DNA of 64,000 bases. Origin: Flavobacterium cupreum (GTDB lineage: Bacteria > Bacteroidota > Bacteroidia > Flavobacteriales > Flavobacteriaceae). Numbering within the stretch: position 1 is the first letter of the stretch; every line of letters begins with the position of its first letter. The notes under the pieces were generated by a model that was not told the DNA's origin, searched no databases, and saw only the letters and a program-made list of their open reading frames with translations. Where the stretch lies: the NCBI RefSeq assembly GCF_003996965.1, contig NZ_QWDM01000010.1, positions 62,001 to 126,000 of the forward strand, given 5' to 3'. The position numbers and the translations under genes are program-made. Positions 25,736-33,663 of the stretch are shown here, piece by piece.

Positions 25736-26542
25736 TTATTTTAACGTTTTTGGTATTAAACAAACCGGAATTGCATCCATTTTATGCTTGTTGCTGGTGT
25801 TTAAACGTTTATAAATTTCAAAGACAGATTTTTCTCTCCCGGTGAAGTCAGCTGGCGTCTTTCCTGACTCCGCGGCGATCATCGCCCATTCAAGTTCATC
25901 GTAACTGGCGCCTAATTGGTCTTCATCTGTTCTGTTGTCACCAAATAATCCATCTGTAGGTGCTGCAGTTAAAATTGAGTCCGGAATCGCTAAAAATTGT
26001 CCCAAAGCATACACATCTGACTTCATTAGGTCTGCAATTGGACTTAAATCGACGCCGCCGTCGCCGTATTTAGTATAAAATCCTACACCAAAATCCTCTA
26101 CTTTGTTTCCTGTTCCGGCAACTAAAAGACCATTTATTCCTGCCAGATAATATAAAGAAGTCATTCTTAAACGGGCACGTGTATTCGCTAAAGACAAACT
26201 TACTTTCGCAGCGTCATCTGTTTGGGGTACCGAACTCTTAAAAGCTTCGAAAACAGCCGTCAGGTCAGTTTGTGTGCTCGAAACATTCGGAAAGCGTTTT
26301 TTTAACTGCTCAATATGCTCTCTTCCTCTTGAAACCTGATTTTCTGCCTGATGAATTGGCATTTCCACACATAAAACCTGTAATCCTGTCTGGGCGCATA
26401 AGGTAGAGGTAACCGCAGAGTCAACCCCGCCCGAAATTCCGATTACAAATCCGTTTACTTTTGCTTTAACAGCATAATCTTTTAGCCACTCTACGATGTG
26501 CTTATTTACTTTTTCTGTCTGAATGGTACTTTTTTTAGTCAT
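25736..26542 (-). CDS. nadE: NAD(+) synthase, ammonia-dependent type
   Basis: A 268-residue enzyme. VIGISGGVDSAVTSTL (about 32-47) is the PP-loop that binds ATP; AGTGNKVEDFGVGFYTKYGD and VDLSPIADLMKSDVY are the NadE-specific blocks that hold the deamido-NAD substrate. It converts nicotinic acid adenine dinucleotide to NAD. No glutaminase domain is fused, so ammonia is the nitrogen source or a separate amidotransferase supplies it. It lies divergently next to gldB. Confidence 0.96.
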   Translation of the reverse strand: MTKKSTIQTEKVNKHIVEWLKDYAVKAKVNGFVIGISGGVDSAVTSTLCAQTGLQVLCVEMPIHQAENQVSRGREHIEQLKKRFPNVSSTQTDLTAVFEAFKSSVPQTDDAAKVSLSLANTRARLRMTSLYYLAGINGLLVAGTGNKVEDFGVGFYTKYGDGGVDLSPIADLMKSDVYALGQFLAIPDSILTAAPTDGLFGDNRTDEDQLGASYDELEWAMIAAESGKTPADFTGREKSVFEIYKRLNTSNKHKMDAIPVCLIPKTLK

Positions 26543-26643
26543 AATAGGTCAGGTTTTAAGATACAGGAATGTATATTTGCAGAATTATTTTTTAAGTATG
26601 AATAATACTTGAATTCCAGCAACACAAATCTAATTAAAATAAA

Positions 26644-27600
26644 ATGAAAATTTATCGCTTTATAGTGCTTCTGTGCTTGTTTTTTTTGTCTTGTGACCAG
26701 AAAAGCAAAGTTGAAAAAGAAGTTGAAGAAATCCCTGTAGATATTAAAGTGGAGCGTTTTGACAAAGTTTTTTTTGAAACCAAACCCGAAGATTTAGCGA
26801 AAGTAAAAAGACAATATCCGTTCTTCTTTCCTCCGGGAAATGATGATAATGTCTGGCTGAAAAAAATGCAGGATCCGATCTGGAGAGAAGTGTATACGGA
26901 AGTTCAGAAAAAATACTCCAATTTTGAACCGGTAAGAGAAGAATTCAACAGCTTGTTTCAGCATGTAAAATATTATTTTCCGGAAGTTAAAATTCCTAAG
27001 GTAATAACAGTGATTTCTGAAATGGATTATAATGCCAAAGCGATTTATGCAGACAGCCTGGTTATTGTCTCCCTGGAATTGTATCTCGGAAAAGAGCATA
27101 AGTTTTATGAGTTTCCCAATTACCTGAAACAAAATTTTGAAGAAAGACAGATTATGCCCGATGTGGTTTCCAGTTTTGCTTTTCGGAAAATTTCAGCGTC
27201 AGGAGACAGAAGCCTGCTTTCTCAGATGATTTTCGAAGGAAAACAACTGTATACAAAAGATTTGCTTTTACCGGAATATACAGATGCTGAAAAAATGGGA
27301 TACACACCGGAACAAATCAAATGGTGTGAGGAAAACGAAAGTTATATGTGGCGTTATTTTATAGAAAATGAATTGCTGTACAGTGATGACCCGAAACTAA
27401 ATACCCGATTTATAGCGCCTGCACCATTCTCAAAATTCTTTCTTGAAATTGATAATGATTCACCGGGAAGAGTCGGAGCCTGGATTGGATGGCAAATGGT
27501 GCGCTCTTATATGAAAAACAATAAAGTTGCCCTGTCGGAATTATTAAAAATCAATGCAAAAGAAATTTTTGAAAACTCAAAATATAAACCTAAGAAATAA
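26644..27600 (+). CDS. gldB: Gliding motility lipoprotein GldB
   Basis: A 318-residue lipoprotein with lipobox FLSC (C17). The N-terminal block VDIKVERFDKVFFETKPEDL and the later FPNYLKQNFEERQIMPDVVS and NDSPGRVGAWIGWQMVRSYM match GldB, which is required for gliding and for chitin use in F. johnsoniae. The mechanism is unresolved; a divergent metal-protease-like fold has been noted for related families. It abuts gldC directly (TAATG), as in other flavobacteria. Confidence 0.95.
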   Translation: MKIYRFIVLLCLFFLSCDQKSKVEKEVEEIPVDIKVERFDKVFFETKPEDLAKVKRQYPFFFPPGNDDNVWLKKMQDPIWREVYTEVQKKYSNFEPVREEFNSLFQHVKYYFPEVKIPKVITVISEMDYNAKAIYADSLVIVSLELYLGKEHKFYEFPNYLKQNFEERQIMPDVVSSFAFRKISASGDRSLLSQMIFEGKQLYTKDLLLPEYTDAEKMGYTPEQIKWCEENESYMWRYFIENELLYSDDPKLNTRFIAPAPFSKFFLEIDNDSPGRVGAWIGWQMVRSYMKNNKVALSELLKINAKEIFENSKYKPKK

Positions 27601-27935
27601 TGTCAGATACAATACACTCAGAAATTAAATTCAATATAGAATTAGACGAAAACCGTGTTCCGGAAAAATTAACCTGGAGCGCTCAGGACGGAGGAGTTCA
27701 GGCTGAAGAGGCCAAAGCCATTATGTTGTCAATTTGGGACAGTAAAGCCAAGGAAACGATGCGTATTGACTTGTGGACGAAAGATATGCCGGTAGATGAA
27801 ATGAAAATTTTCTTTCATCAGACATTAGTAGCGATGTCAGATACTTTCAAGCGTGCTACAGACGATGAAAAAATGTCGGATACCATGAAGGATTTCTGTG
27901 ATTATTTTGCAGAGAAACTTGAACTGACGAAATAA
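27600..27935 (+). CDS. gldC: Gliding motility protein GldC
   Basis: A 111-residue cytoplasmic-looking protein without signal peptide. EIKFNIELDENRVPEKLTWS and WDSKAKETMRIDLWTKDMPV are GldC hallmarks. In F. johnsoniae loss of gldC only reduces gliding efficiency, so it is an accessory factor. Its start overlaps the gldB stop, indicating coupled translation. Confidence 0.95.
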   Translation: MSDTIHSEIKFNIELDENRVPEKLTWSAQDGGVQAEEAKAIMLSIWDSKAKETMRIDLWTKDMPVDEMKIFFHQTLVAMSDTFKRATDDEKMSDTMKDFCDYFAEKLELTK

Positions 27936-28048
27936 AATCCTTTCAGGAATTCCAATAAAGAAATTCCAAATTTGGAAAATCAATCAAAAAAATCCCAATT
28001 CCAAGCCTTCGACTTCGCTCAGGGTGACAGAAAGATTCAAAAAATAAG

Positions 28049-28092
28049 AAATCCCAAATCCCAATCGTACAATTGGAATTTGGGATTTTTTT
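28049..28092. terminator. AAATCCC-type palindrome, terminator of gldBC
   Basis: Arms at 28049-28065 (AAATCCCAAATCCCAAT) and 28072-28088 (ATTGGAATTTGGGATTT) pair at 16 of 17 positions and run into a T tract. It lies between gldC and the convergent engB. A CTTCGACTTCGCTCAGG repeat precedes it at 28006-28022. Confidence 0.75.
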
Positions 28093-28140
28093 ATTGGAAT
28101 TTTTTAAAATGTTGGAATTTGGAATTTAAAAATTTAGACT

Positions 28141-28761
28141 TTAAAACTGACTGTTGTTTTTAAAAACTTCCTGATTCACTTCATCAATATAATTTAAAAC
28201 CTCGTCTTTTCCTGTTTGCTCTGTGGCAGAAGTCACGAAATAGTGAGGCATTTCTTCCCAGTTATTGGCGAACATCTGTTTTTTGTAAGCCGCAATGTGT
28301 GAGTCCACTTTTGTTCTGCTGATTTTGTCGGCTTTTGTAAAAATGATACAGAACGGAATTTCGCTTTCGCCCATATACGACATAAACTCAATATCGATGG
28401 CCTGGGCTTCGTGACGAATATCGATCAGTACAAAAGCACAAACCAGTTGTTCCCTGGTTTCGAAGTAATCCGTGATGAATTGCTGGAAAACCGATTTTGT
28501 TTTCTTGGATACTTTAGCGTAGCCATAACCGGGCAAATCGACCAGAAACCAATTGTTGTTAATCTTAAAGTGATTAATCAACTGGGTTTTTCCGGGTCTG
28601 CCTGAAGTTTTAGCTAAATTTTTATGATTGGTAAGCATGTTGATCAACGATGACTTACCTACGTTGGAGCGGCCGATAAAAGCATATTCCGGCAAAAAAT
28701 CCTGTGGACATTTTGCAACTTCAGAATTGCTGATAATAAACTCGGCGGTATTAATTTTCAT
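28141..28761 (-). CDS. engB: Ribosome biogenesis GTPase EngB/YsxC
   Basis: A 206-residue GTPase. AFIGRSNVGKSSLINML (G1 P-loop), PGKTQLINHF with Thr (G2), LVDLPGYGYAKVSKK (G3, DxPG) and IIFTKADKIS (G4, T/NKxD) are in the EngB order. It is a small essential GTPase that helps assemble the 50S subunit. It is followed on the same strand by nothing for 43 bases upstream to the hydrolase gene, which may be co-transcribed ahead of it. Confidence 0.96.
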   Translation of the reverse strand: MKINTAEFIISNSEVAKCPQDFLPEYAFIGRSNVGKSSLINMLTNHKNLAKTSGRPGKTQLINHFKINNNWFLVDLPGYGYAKVSKKTKSVFQQFITDYFETREQLVCAFVLIDIRHEAQAIDIEFMSYMGESEIPFCIIFTKADKISRTKVDSHIAAYKKQMFANNWEEMPHYFVTSATEQTGKDEVLNYIDEVNQEVFKNNSQF

Positions 28762-28803
28762 GTTTTTTGTGTTTAAGACCTCCTTAAAGTCGAAAGTCAG
28801 ATG

Positions 28804-29568
28804 CTATAAATTCTTTTTAACGAGCCACTCTTCAAGAATATTATTGAATTCCTGAGGATGTTCCATCATAGCAGCATGTCCACATTTGTCTATCCAGTAC
28901 AACGTTGAATTAGGCAATAATTTATCAAATTCTTCCGCCACATTCGGAGGCGTTACGGCATCATTTTTACCCCAGATAATACAGGTTTCCACTGTCATTT
29001 TCGGTAAATCTTTTGCCATATTATGTCGAATGGCACTTTTGGCGATTGTCAGTGTTTTAATCAGTTTGATACGGTCATTTACAGTAGCATAAACTTCATC
29101 AATTAACTCAGGAGTCGCGATTTTAGGGTCGTAAAAAACATCTTCAGCTTTCTTTTTGATGTATTCATAATCCCCTCTTTTTGGGTAGCTGTCTCCCATA
29201 GCGCTTTCATAAAGACCAGAACTACCTGTTATGACAAGTCCTGCGACTTTCTCCGGATATAACTTGGTGTGATAAAGTGCAATGTGTCCGCCTAGCGAAT
29301 TACCCAATAAAATAACTTTGTCAAAACCTTTGAAAGTGATAAAGTCTTTTACGTATTTCGCAAAACTCTTTACGTTCGTTTTTAAAATGCTCTGAGTGTA
29401 TATTGGCAAATCAGGGATAACAACTTTGTATCCTTTTGTTGGAAAATATTGCGCTACAGCATCAAAGTTACTGAGGCCTCCCATTAAGCCATGTAAAATA
29501 ACGATAGGAGTTCCTTCTCCAGCTTCATAATAGCTGTACTTGCCTTCTTTTTTGTAGTGTTTGTCCAT
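28804..29568 (-). CDS. Alpha/beta-hydrolase
   Basis: A 254-residue cytoplasmic hydrolase. VILHGLMGG gives the oxyanion HG motif, LLGNSLGGH the nucleophile elbow (S91), GKNDAVTPP the acid (D203) and CGHAAMMEHP the histidine (H231), so the catalytic triad is intact. The pattern resembles C-C hydrolases and esterases, but the substrate cannot be assigned. It is upstream of engB on the same strand and is divergent from the dcw cluster. Confidence 0.9.
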   Translation of the reverse strand: MDKHYKKEGKYSYYEAGEGTPIVILHGLMGGLSNFDAVAQYFPTKGYKVVIPDLPIYTQSILKTNVKSFAKYVKDFITFKGFDKVILLGNSLGGHIALYHTKLYPEKVAGLVITGSSGLYESAMGDSYPKRGDYEYIKKKAEDVFYDPKIATPELIDEVYATVNDRIKLIKTLTIAKSAIRHNMAKDLPKMTVETCIIWGKNDAVTPPNVAEEFDKLLPNSTLYWIDKCGHAAMMEHPQEFNNILEEWLVKKNL

Positions 29569-29852
29569 TTATTGTAATGCCAATTTCAATTTGGACAAAT
29601 ATAGGGTTAAAAAAATAAAAATGAATTTTTGCCACCCTTTTTTAACTAGATAATTTTTGTCGAATTACTAAGTGGCTAAAAGTCAGCTTGTAGGAGTGTT
29701 TTTAAGCATTGTATCGAATGTTAAAATATTTGCATAATAATTAGTTTTTTAAGAGAAAGGATGTGTATTTTTTGCAATTGTTAAACAATAATGTCTTTAA
29801 AATAATTTATATCTAAAGTGTTGATTGTCTATTGATTAATTATCAGGGGGTA

Positions 29853-29901
29853 AAAGTGGTTAAACTTATCAACAAAGTGGTATAAAGTGGTAGAATGTGG
29901 T
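29853..29901 (+). promoter_or_regulatory. MraZ-type operator: four AAAGTGGT repeats
   Basis: AAAGTGGT occurs at 29853-29860, 29874-29881 and 29884-29891, with AATGTGGT at 29894-29901. The last three are spaced exactly 10 bases apart, the first 21 bases earlier, so all face one side of the helix. MraZ proteins of other bacteria bind direct repeats of this kind upstream of mraZ. The array covers the -33 region of the dcw promoter. The rest of the gap 29569-29852 shows nothing recognisable. Confidence 0.75.
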
Positions 29902-29912
29902 ATTTTTTTTTA

Positions 29913-29920
29913 TATTTTTG
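29913..29920 (+). promoter_or_regulatory. Promoter -7 box of the dcw cluster
   Basis: TATTTTTG fits TAnnTTTG, 26 bases before the mraZ TTG start; transcription should begin near 29927, just downstream of the MraZ repeats. Confidence 0.6.
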
Positions 29921-29946
29921 CTGTACAACTATAGTAAAACATTTTC

Positions 29947-30420
29947 TTGAACACAATTGTAGGAACATATGAGTGTAAGGTCGATGCTAAAGGGAGGCTA
30001 ATGATGCCTGCGCCCCTGAAAAAGCAATTGGCTTCTTCCCTTCAAAACGGATTTGTTTTGAAGCGCTCTGTTTTTCAGCCGTGTCTCGAGTTGTATCCGA
30101 TGGAAGAATGGGATTTGATGATGCAGAAAATCAACAAACTGAATCGTTTTGTAAAAAAGAACAATGATTTCATCAGGAGATTTACGGCAGGAGTGAAAGT
30201 GGTAGAAATTGATGCATTGGGAAGATTGCTGGTTCCGAAGGATTTAGTAGCTTTTTCAGGTATTGCTAAAGATGTTGTATTCTCATCTGCGGTTAATATT
30301 GTGGAGATTTGGGATAAAGATTTATACGAAAAATCAATAAGCGGCGAAGATATGGATTTTGCAGATCTGGCCGAAGAAGTAATGGGAAATATTAATGACG
30401 ACGACAATGGAATATCATAA
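29947..30420 (+). CDS. mraZ: dcw cluster transcriptional regulator MraZ
   Basis: A 157-residue protein starting at TTG (NTIVGTYECKVDAKGRLMMP); no ATG is available and the sequence starts exactly like the family. Two AbrB/SpoVT-like halves are visible: VDAKGRLMMPAPLKK (about 13-27) and EIDALGRLLVPKDLV (about 90-104), the DNA-binding repeat units of MraZ. It is expected to repress its own cluster through the repeats at 29853-29901. Its end overlaps rsmH. Confidence 0.96.
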   Translation: MNTIVGTYECKVDAKGRLMMPAPLKKQLASSLQNGFVLKRSVFQPCLELYPMEEWDLMMQKINKLNRFVKKNNDFIRRFTAGVKVVEIDALGRLLVPKDLVAFSGIAKDVVFSSAVNIVEIWDKDLYEKSISGEDMDFADLAEEVMGNINDDDNGIS

Positions 30421-31303
30421 TCCGGTTTTGCTTCATCCGACAGTTGATGGTTTAAATATTAAACCTGACGGTGTGTATGTAGATGTTACGTTTGGCGGCG
30501 GTGGTCATTCAAAAGAAATTCTGAACAGACTGGGGCCAAACGGAAAATTATTTGCTTTCGATCAGGATGAAGATGCTTTGGCAAATGCATTGCCGGACGA
30601 AAGGTTTACCTTAATTAATGAGAACTTCAGATTTATAAAAAGATTTTTGCGTTTTCACGGTGTTAAATCGGTAGATGGAATCCTGGCCGATTTGGGCGTT
30701 TCATCCCATCAGTTTGATGTTCCGGAAAGAGGTTTCTCCACACGTTTTGATGCCGGACTGGACATGAGAATGAGTCAGAAAAATGATTTGAATGCCTATC
30801 GTGTAGTAAATGAATATGAAGAGCAGGATTTACGTCGTGTTTTTTATGATTACGGAGAATTGAAAAATGCTCCGGTTCTGGCAAGAACAATTGTAGAAGC
30901 CAGAGAGCATTACCCAATCAAAACGACTGACGAACTAAAAGAAGTGCTGGCTAAATATTTACCGGAAAGAGTCCGAAACAAAATACTGGCGCAGATTTAC
31001 CAGGCGATTCGAATTGAGGTGAATCAGGAAATGGATGTTCTGAAGGAATTTATCGAGCAGTCATTAGAGATCCTGAATCCGGGAGGAAGATTGTCCGTGA
31101 TATCGTACCATTCTTTAGAAGACAGACTGGTAAAGCGATTTATTAAAAACGGAATGTTTGAAGGAGAACCGGAAAGAGATTTCTTCGGAAATTTTTCAGT
31201 ACCGTTTAAAACTATCGGAAAACTGATTGTTCCTGATGATGCAGAAATCAAGATAAACAACAGAGCAAGAAGTGCAAAATTAAGAATTGCTGAAAAGGTA
31301 TAA
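30407..31303 (+). CDS. rsmH: 16S rRNA C1402 N4-methyltransferase RsmH
   Basis: A 298-residue enzyme from ATG at 30407 (MEYHNPVLLHPTVDGLNI); an ATG 12 bases upstream is also possible. VDVTFGGGGHSKEIL is the SAM-binding motif, LADLGVSSHQFD and VISYHSLEDRLVKRF are the RsmH signatures. It methylates C1402 in the ribosomal P site. The start lies inside the end of mraZ. Also called mraW. Confidence 0.96.
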   Translation: MEYHNPVLLHPTVDGLNIKPDGVYVDVTFGGGGHSKEILNRLGPNGKLFAFDQDEDALANALPDERFTLINENFRFIKRFLRFHGVKSVDGILADLGVSSHQFDVPERGFSTRFDAGLDMRMSQKNDLNAYRVVNEYEEQDLRRVFYDYGELKNAPVLARTIVEAREHYPIKTTDELKEVLAKYLPERVRNKILAQIYQAIRIEVNQEMDVLKEFIEQSLEILNPGGRLSVISYHSLEDRLVKRFIKNGMFEGEPERDFFGNFSVPFKTIGKLIVPDDAEIKINNRARSAKLRIAEKV

Positions 31304-31315
31304 TTAATAGGTAAG

Positions 31316-31663
31316 ATGAAAAGTGGAGTATTTAGCATATTAAAAGCAAGATTTCTGATTAACGATGACGCCGTGAAAAACTGGAGGTTCATTGTTTTTA
31401 TCATTCTGCTTGCTATAATAATGATTGCCAATACGCAGCGCTACGAGCAAAAGGTTTTTGAAATTGCAAAACTGAATAATGATGTAAAAGAATTGCGATC
31501 AGAATTTGTAGACCGCCGTTCAGAATTAATGAAGTTGAAAATGGAGTCAACGATATCGGATAAGATGCTCGAAAAGCAAATTTTCCCGTCAACGGTGCCT
31601 CCTGTGAAAATAGAAGTCAAAAAAGAAGAAGAAAAAAGTTTCCTTAAAAGAATATGGCAGTAG
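31316..31663 (+). CDS. ftsL: FtsL-like cell division protein
   Basis: A 115-residue bitopic membrane protein: short cytoplasmic N-terminus, one membrane helix (about 26-43, RFIVFIILLAIIMIAN), then a periplasmic coiled coil (VFEIAKLNNDVKELRSEFVD). Position between rsmH and ftsI and this topology identify FtsL, the partner of FtsQ and FtsB in activating septal synthesis. Sequence identity across phyla is low, so the name rests on context as much as sequence. Confidence 0.88.
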   Translation: MKSGVFSILKARFLINDDAVKNWRFIVFIILLAIIMIANTQRYEQKVFEIAKLNNDVKELRSEFVDRRSELMKLKMESTISDKMLEKQIFPSTVPPVKIEVKKEEEKSFLKRIWQ

Positions 31664-33663
31664 AAGATAAACATATATCCTACAGAATTTACCTCGTAGC
31701 AGTTTTCATCTTTTTGATGGCAATTGCTATTGTTGTTAAATTGACCAATATTCAATGGGTTGAAGGGGATTATTACAGAAAATTAGCAAAACAGCGTACC
31801 GTTCGGAATTTTGTAATTCCGGCAAACAAGGGAAATATATATTCGGCAGACGGAAGTTTACTGGCAACCTCTATTCCGAATTACGAGATTCGTTTTGATG
31901 CCAAAGCGCCAAAAACAGAAACTTTCGAAAAACATGTAAAAGCATTATCAGATTCATTGGCGACTGTTCTGGACAGGCCGGGAGGTTTTTACGAAAAAGA
32001 ATTGAGAAAAGCCCGCGAAAATAAAAACCGATATTATTTGATTGCACGCAATCTGAGTTATACGGATTATGTAAAAATTAAAGGATTCCCATTATTCAAT
32101 TTAGGAGCTTTCAAGGGCGGGATTATCATCGAACAGGAAACAGTCAGAAAACATCCGATCGGGAAAATTGCAGAAAGAACCATCGGTTACGACCGAATTG
32201 ACCCGGCAACAGGAGTAGAAGTCGGGAAAGGAATTGAATGGGCTTTTAAAAGTTACCTGAACGGAAAAGACGGAAAAATCCTGAAACAAAAAATTGCCAA
32301 AGGACAGTGGAAACCGATTCGTGATGTAAATGAAGTGGATCCAATTGACGGGTATGATGTGATTTCGACAATTGATGTTTTTATTCAGGATATCGCGCAC
32401 CACGCTTTGCTGAAACAATTAGAAGATTACGAAGCAGATCATGGTTGCGTTGTGGTGATGGAAACGGAAACAGGTCATGTAAAAGCAATTTCAAATTTAG
32501 GAAGAGCAGAAGACGGATCGTATTATGAAACCACAAATTACGCTGTTGCAGAATCTCATGAGCCGGGATCGACTTTTAAATTAGTCGATTTAATGGCAAT
32601 TTTAGAAGATAAAGTAGCCGATACAAGTACTGTTTTTGATAGTCACAACGGACAAGTGAAATATTATGGCCGTTCTGTTACTGACTCGCACAGAGGTGGT
32701 TATGGTAAAGTTTCATTAGCACGTGGTTTTGAACTTTCGTCCAATACAGTAATGGTTCAGGCGGTTTATGAAAATTATAAAAGCAATCCGTCCAGGTTTG
32801 TGAATCACATTAAGAGTTATGGTTTAGATAAGCCATTGGGATTGCATTTTAAAGGAGAAGGAAGACCGTATATACCACAACCGGGGGACAAACACTGGTC
32901 CGGAATTTCACTTCCGTGGATGGCTTTTGGATATGAAGTTTCAGTGACACCAATGCAGACACTGGCATTTTATAATTCTGTAGCCAATAACGGCGTAATG
33001 GTAAAACCGCAATTCGTCTCTGAAATTAAAGAATGGAATAAAACCATTAAAAAATTCGATACAGAAGTGATTAATCCAAGGATTTGTTCACCGGAAACGA
33101 TTAAAAAACTGAGAGCTGTTTTGTTGAATGTGGTTAAAAAAGGAACGGCTTCCAAATTGTATTCGAAAGATTTTTCGATGGCAGGAAAAACAGGAACGGC
33201 CCAAATGAATTATGGAGGAAAAGAAGGAAAGTCAGCCTTGTATTATGCTTCCTCTTTTGTGGGGTATTTTCCGGCAGATCATCCTAAATATTCTTGTATT
33301 GTGGTAGTGCACAAACCGAATACATCAAAAAATAATTATTACGGAGCAGACGTTGCAGGGCCGGTTTTTAAAAGAATTGCCCAAAAGATATTTACAGATG
33401 CGCCATCCACCAATAAAATCAAACAACTGGATTCGAGAATTCCAAAACAGGAAAACAGTTATAACGAATATTACGCGAAGGCAGAAAAGAAAACAAAACA
33501 AATTCCGAATTTAAAAGGAATGCCGGGGATGGATGCCATTGCTTTACTGGAGAATTTAGGTTTAAAAGTAAAAGTAAACGGAGTAGGGAAAGTTAAAAAA
33601 CAGTCGTTGCAGGCTGGACAGCAGATTAGTAAAAACGAAACCATAGTATTAGAATTATCGTGA
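31654..33663 (+). CDS. ftsI: Septal penicillin-binding protein (FtsI/PBP3) with PASTA domain
   Basis: A 669-residue class B PBP. Membrane anchor at about residues 12-30; dimerisation domain; transpeptidase domain with SxxK at S306-K309 (PGSTFK), SSN at 362-364, and KTGT at 512-515. A PASTA domain follows at about 600-669 (KQIPNLKGMPGMDAI, QAGQQISKNETI). It cross-links septal peptidoglycan together with FtsW. A C-terminal PASTA domain is absent from proteobacterial FtsI but usual in Bacteroidota. The start overlaps ftsL by 10 bases. Confidence 0.96.
   Translation: MAVEDKHISYRIYLVAVFIFLMAIAIVVKLTNIQWVEGDYYRKLAKQRTVRNFVIPANKGNIYSADGSLLATSIPNYEIRFDAKAPKTETFEKHVKALSDSLATVLDRPGGFYEKELRKARENKNRYYLIARNLSYTDYVKIKGFPLFNLGAFKGGIIIEQETVRKHPIGKIAERTIGYDRIDPATGVEVGKGIEWAFKSYLNGKDGKILKQKIAKGQWKPIRDVNEVDPIDGYDVISTIDVFIQDIAHHALLKQLEDYEADHGCVVVMETETGHVKAISNLGRAEDGSYYETTNYAVAESHEPGSTFKLVDLMAILEDKVADTSTVFDSHNGQVKYYGRSVTDSHRGGYGKVSLARGFELSSNTVMVQAVYENYKSNPSRFVNHIKSYGLDKPLGLHFKGEGRPYIPQPGDKHWSGISLPWMAFGYEVSVTPMQTLAFYNSVANNGVMVKPQFVSEIKEWNKTIKKFDTEVINPRICSPETIKKLRAVLLNVVKKGTASKLYSKDFSMAGKTGTAQMNYGGKEGKSALYYASSFVGYFPADHPKYSCIVVVHKPNTSKNNYYGADVAGPVFKRIAQKIFTDAPSTNKIKQLDSRIPKQENSYNEYYAKAEKKTKQIPNLKGMPGMDAIALLENLGLKVKVNGVGKVKKQSLQAGQQISKNETIVLELS

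Noticed and set aside
27972..28163. 63-codon plus-strand frame after gldC
   Set aside because: It lies within the palindromic repeat and terminator; its sequence is repeat-derived.
30075..30407. 110-codon minus-strand frame opposite mraZ
   Set aside because: Antisense of a conserved gene, with no protein-like features.
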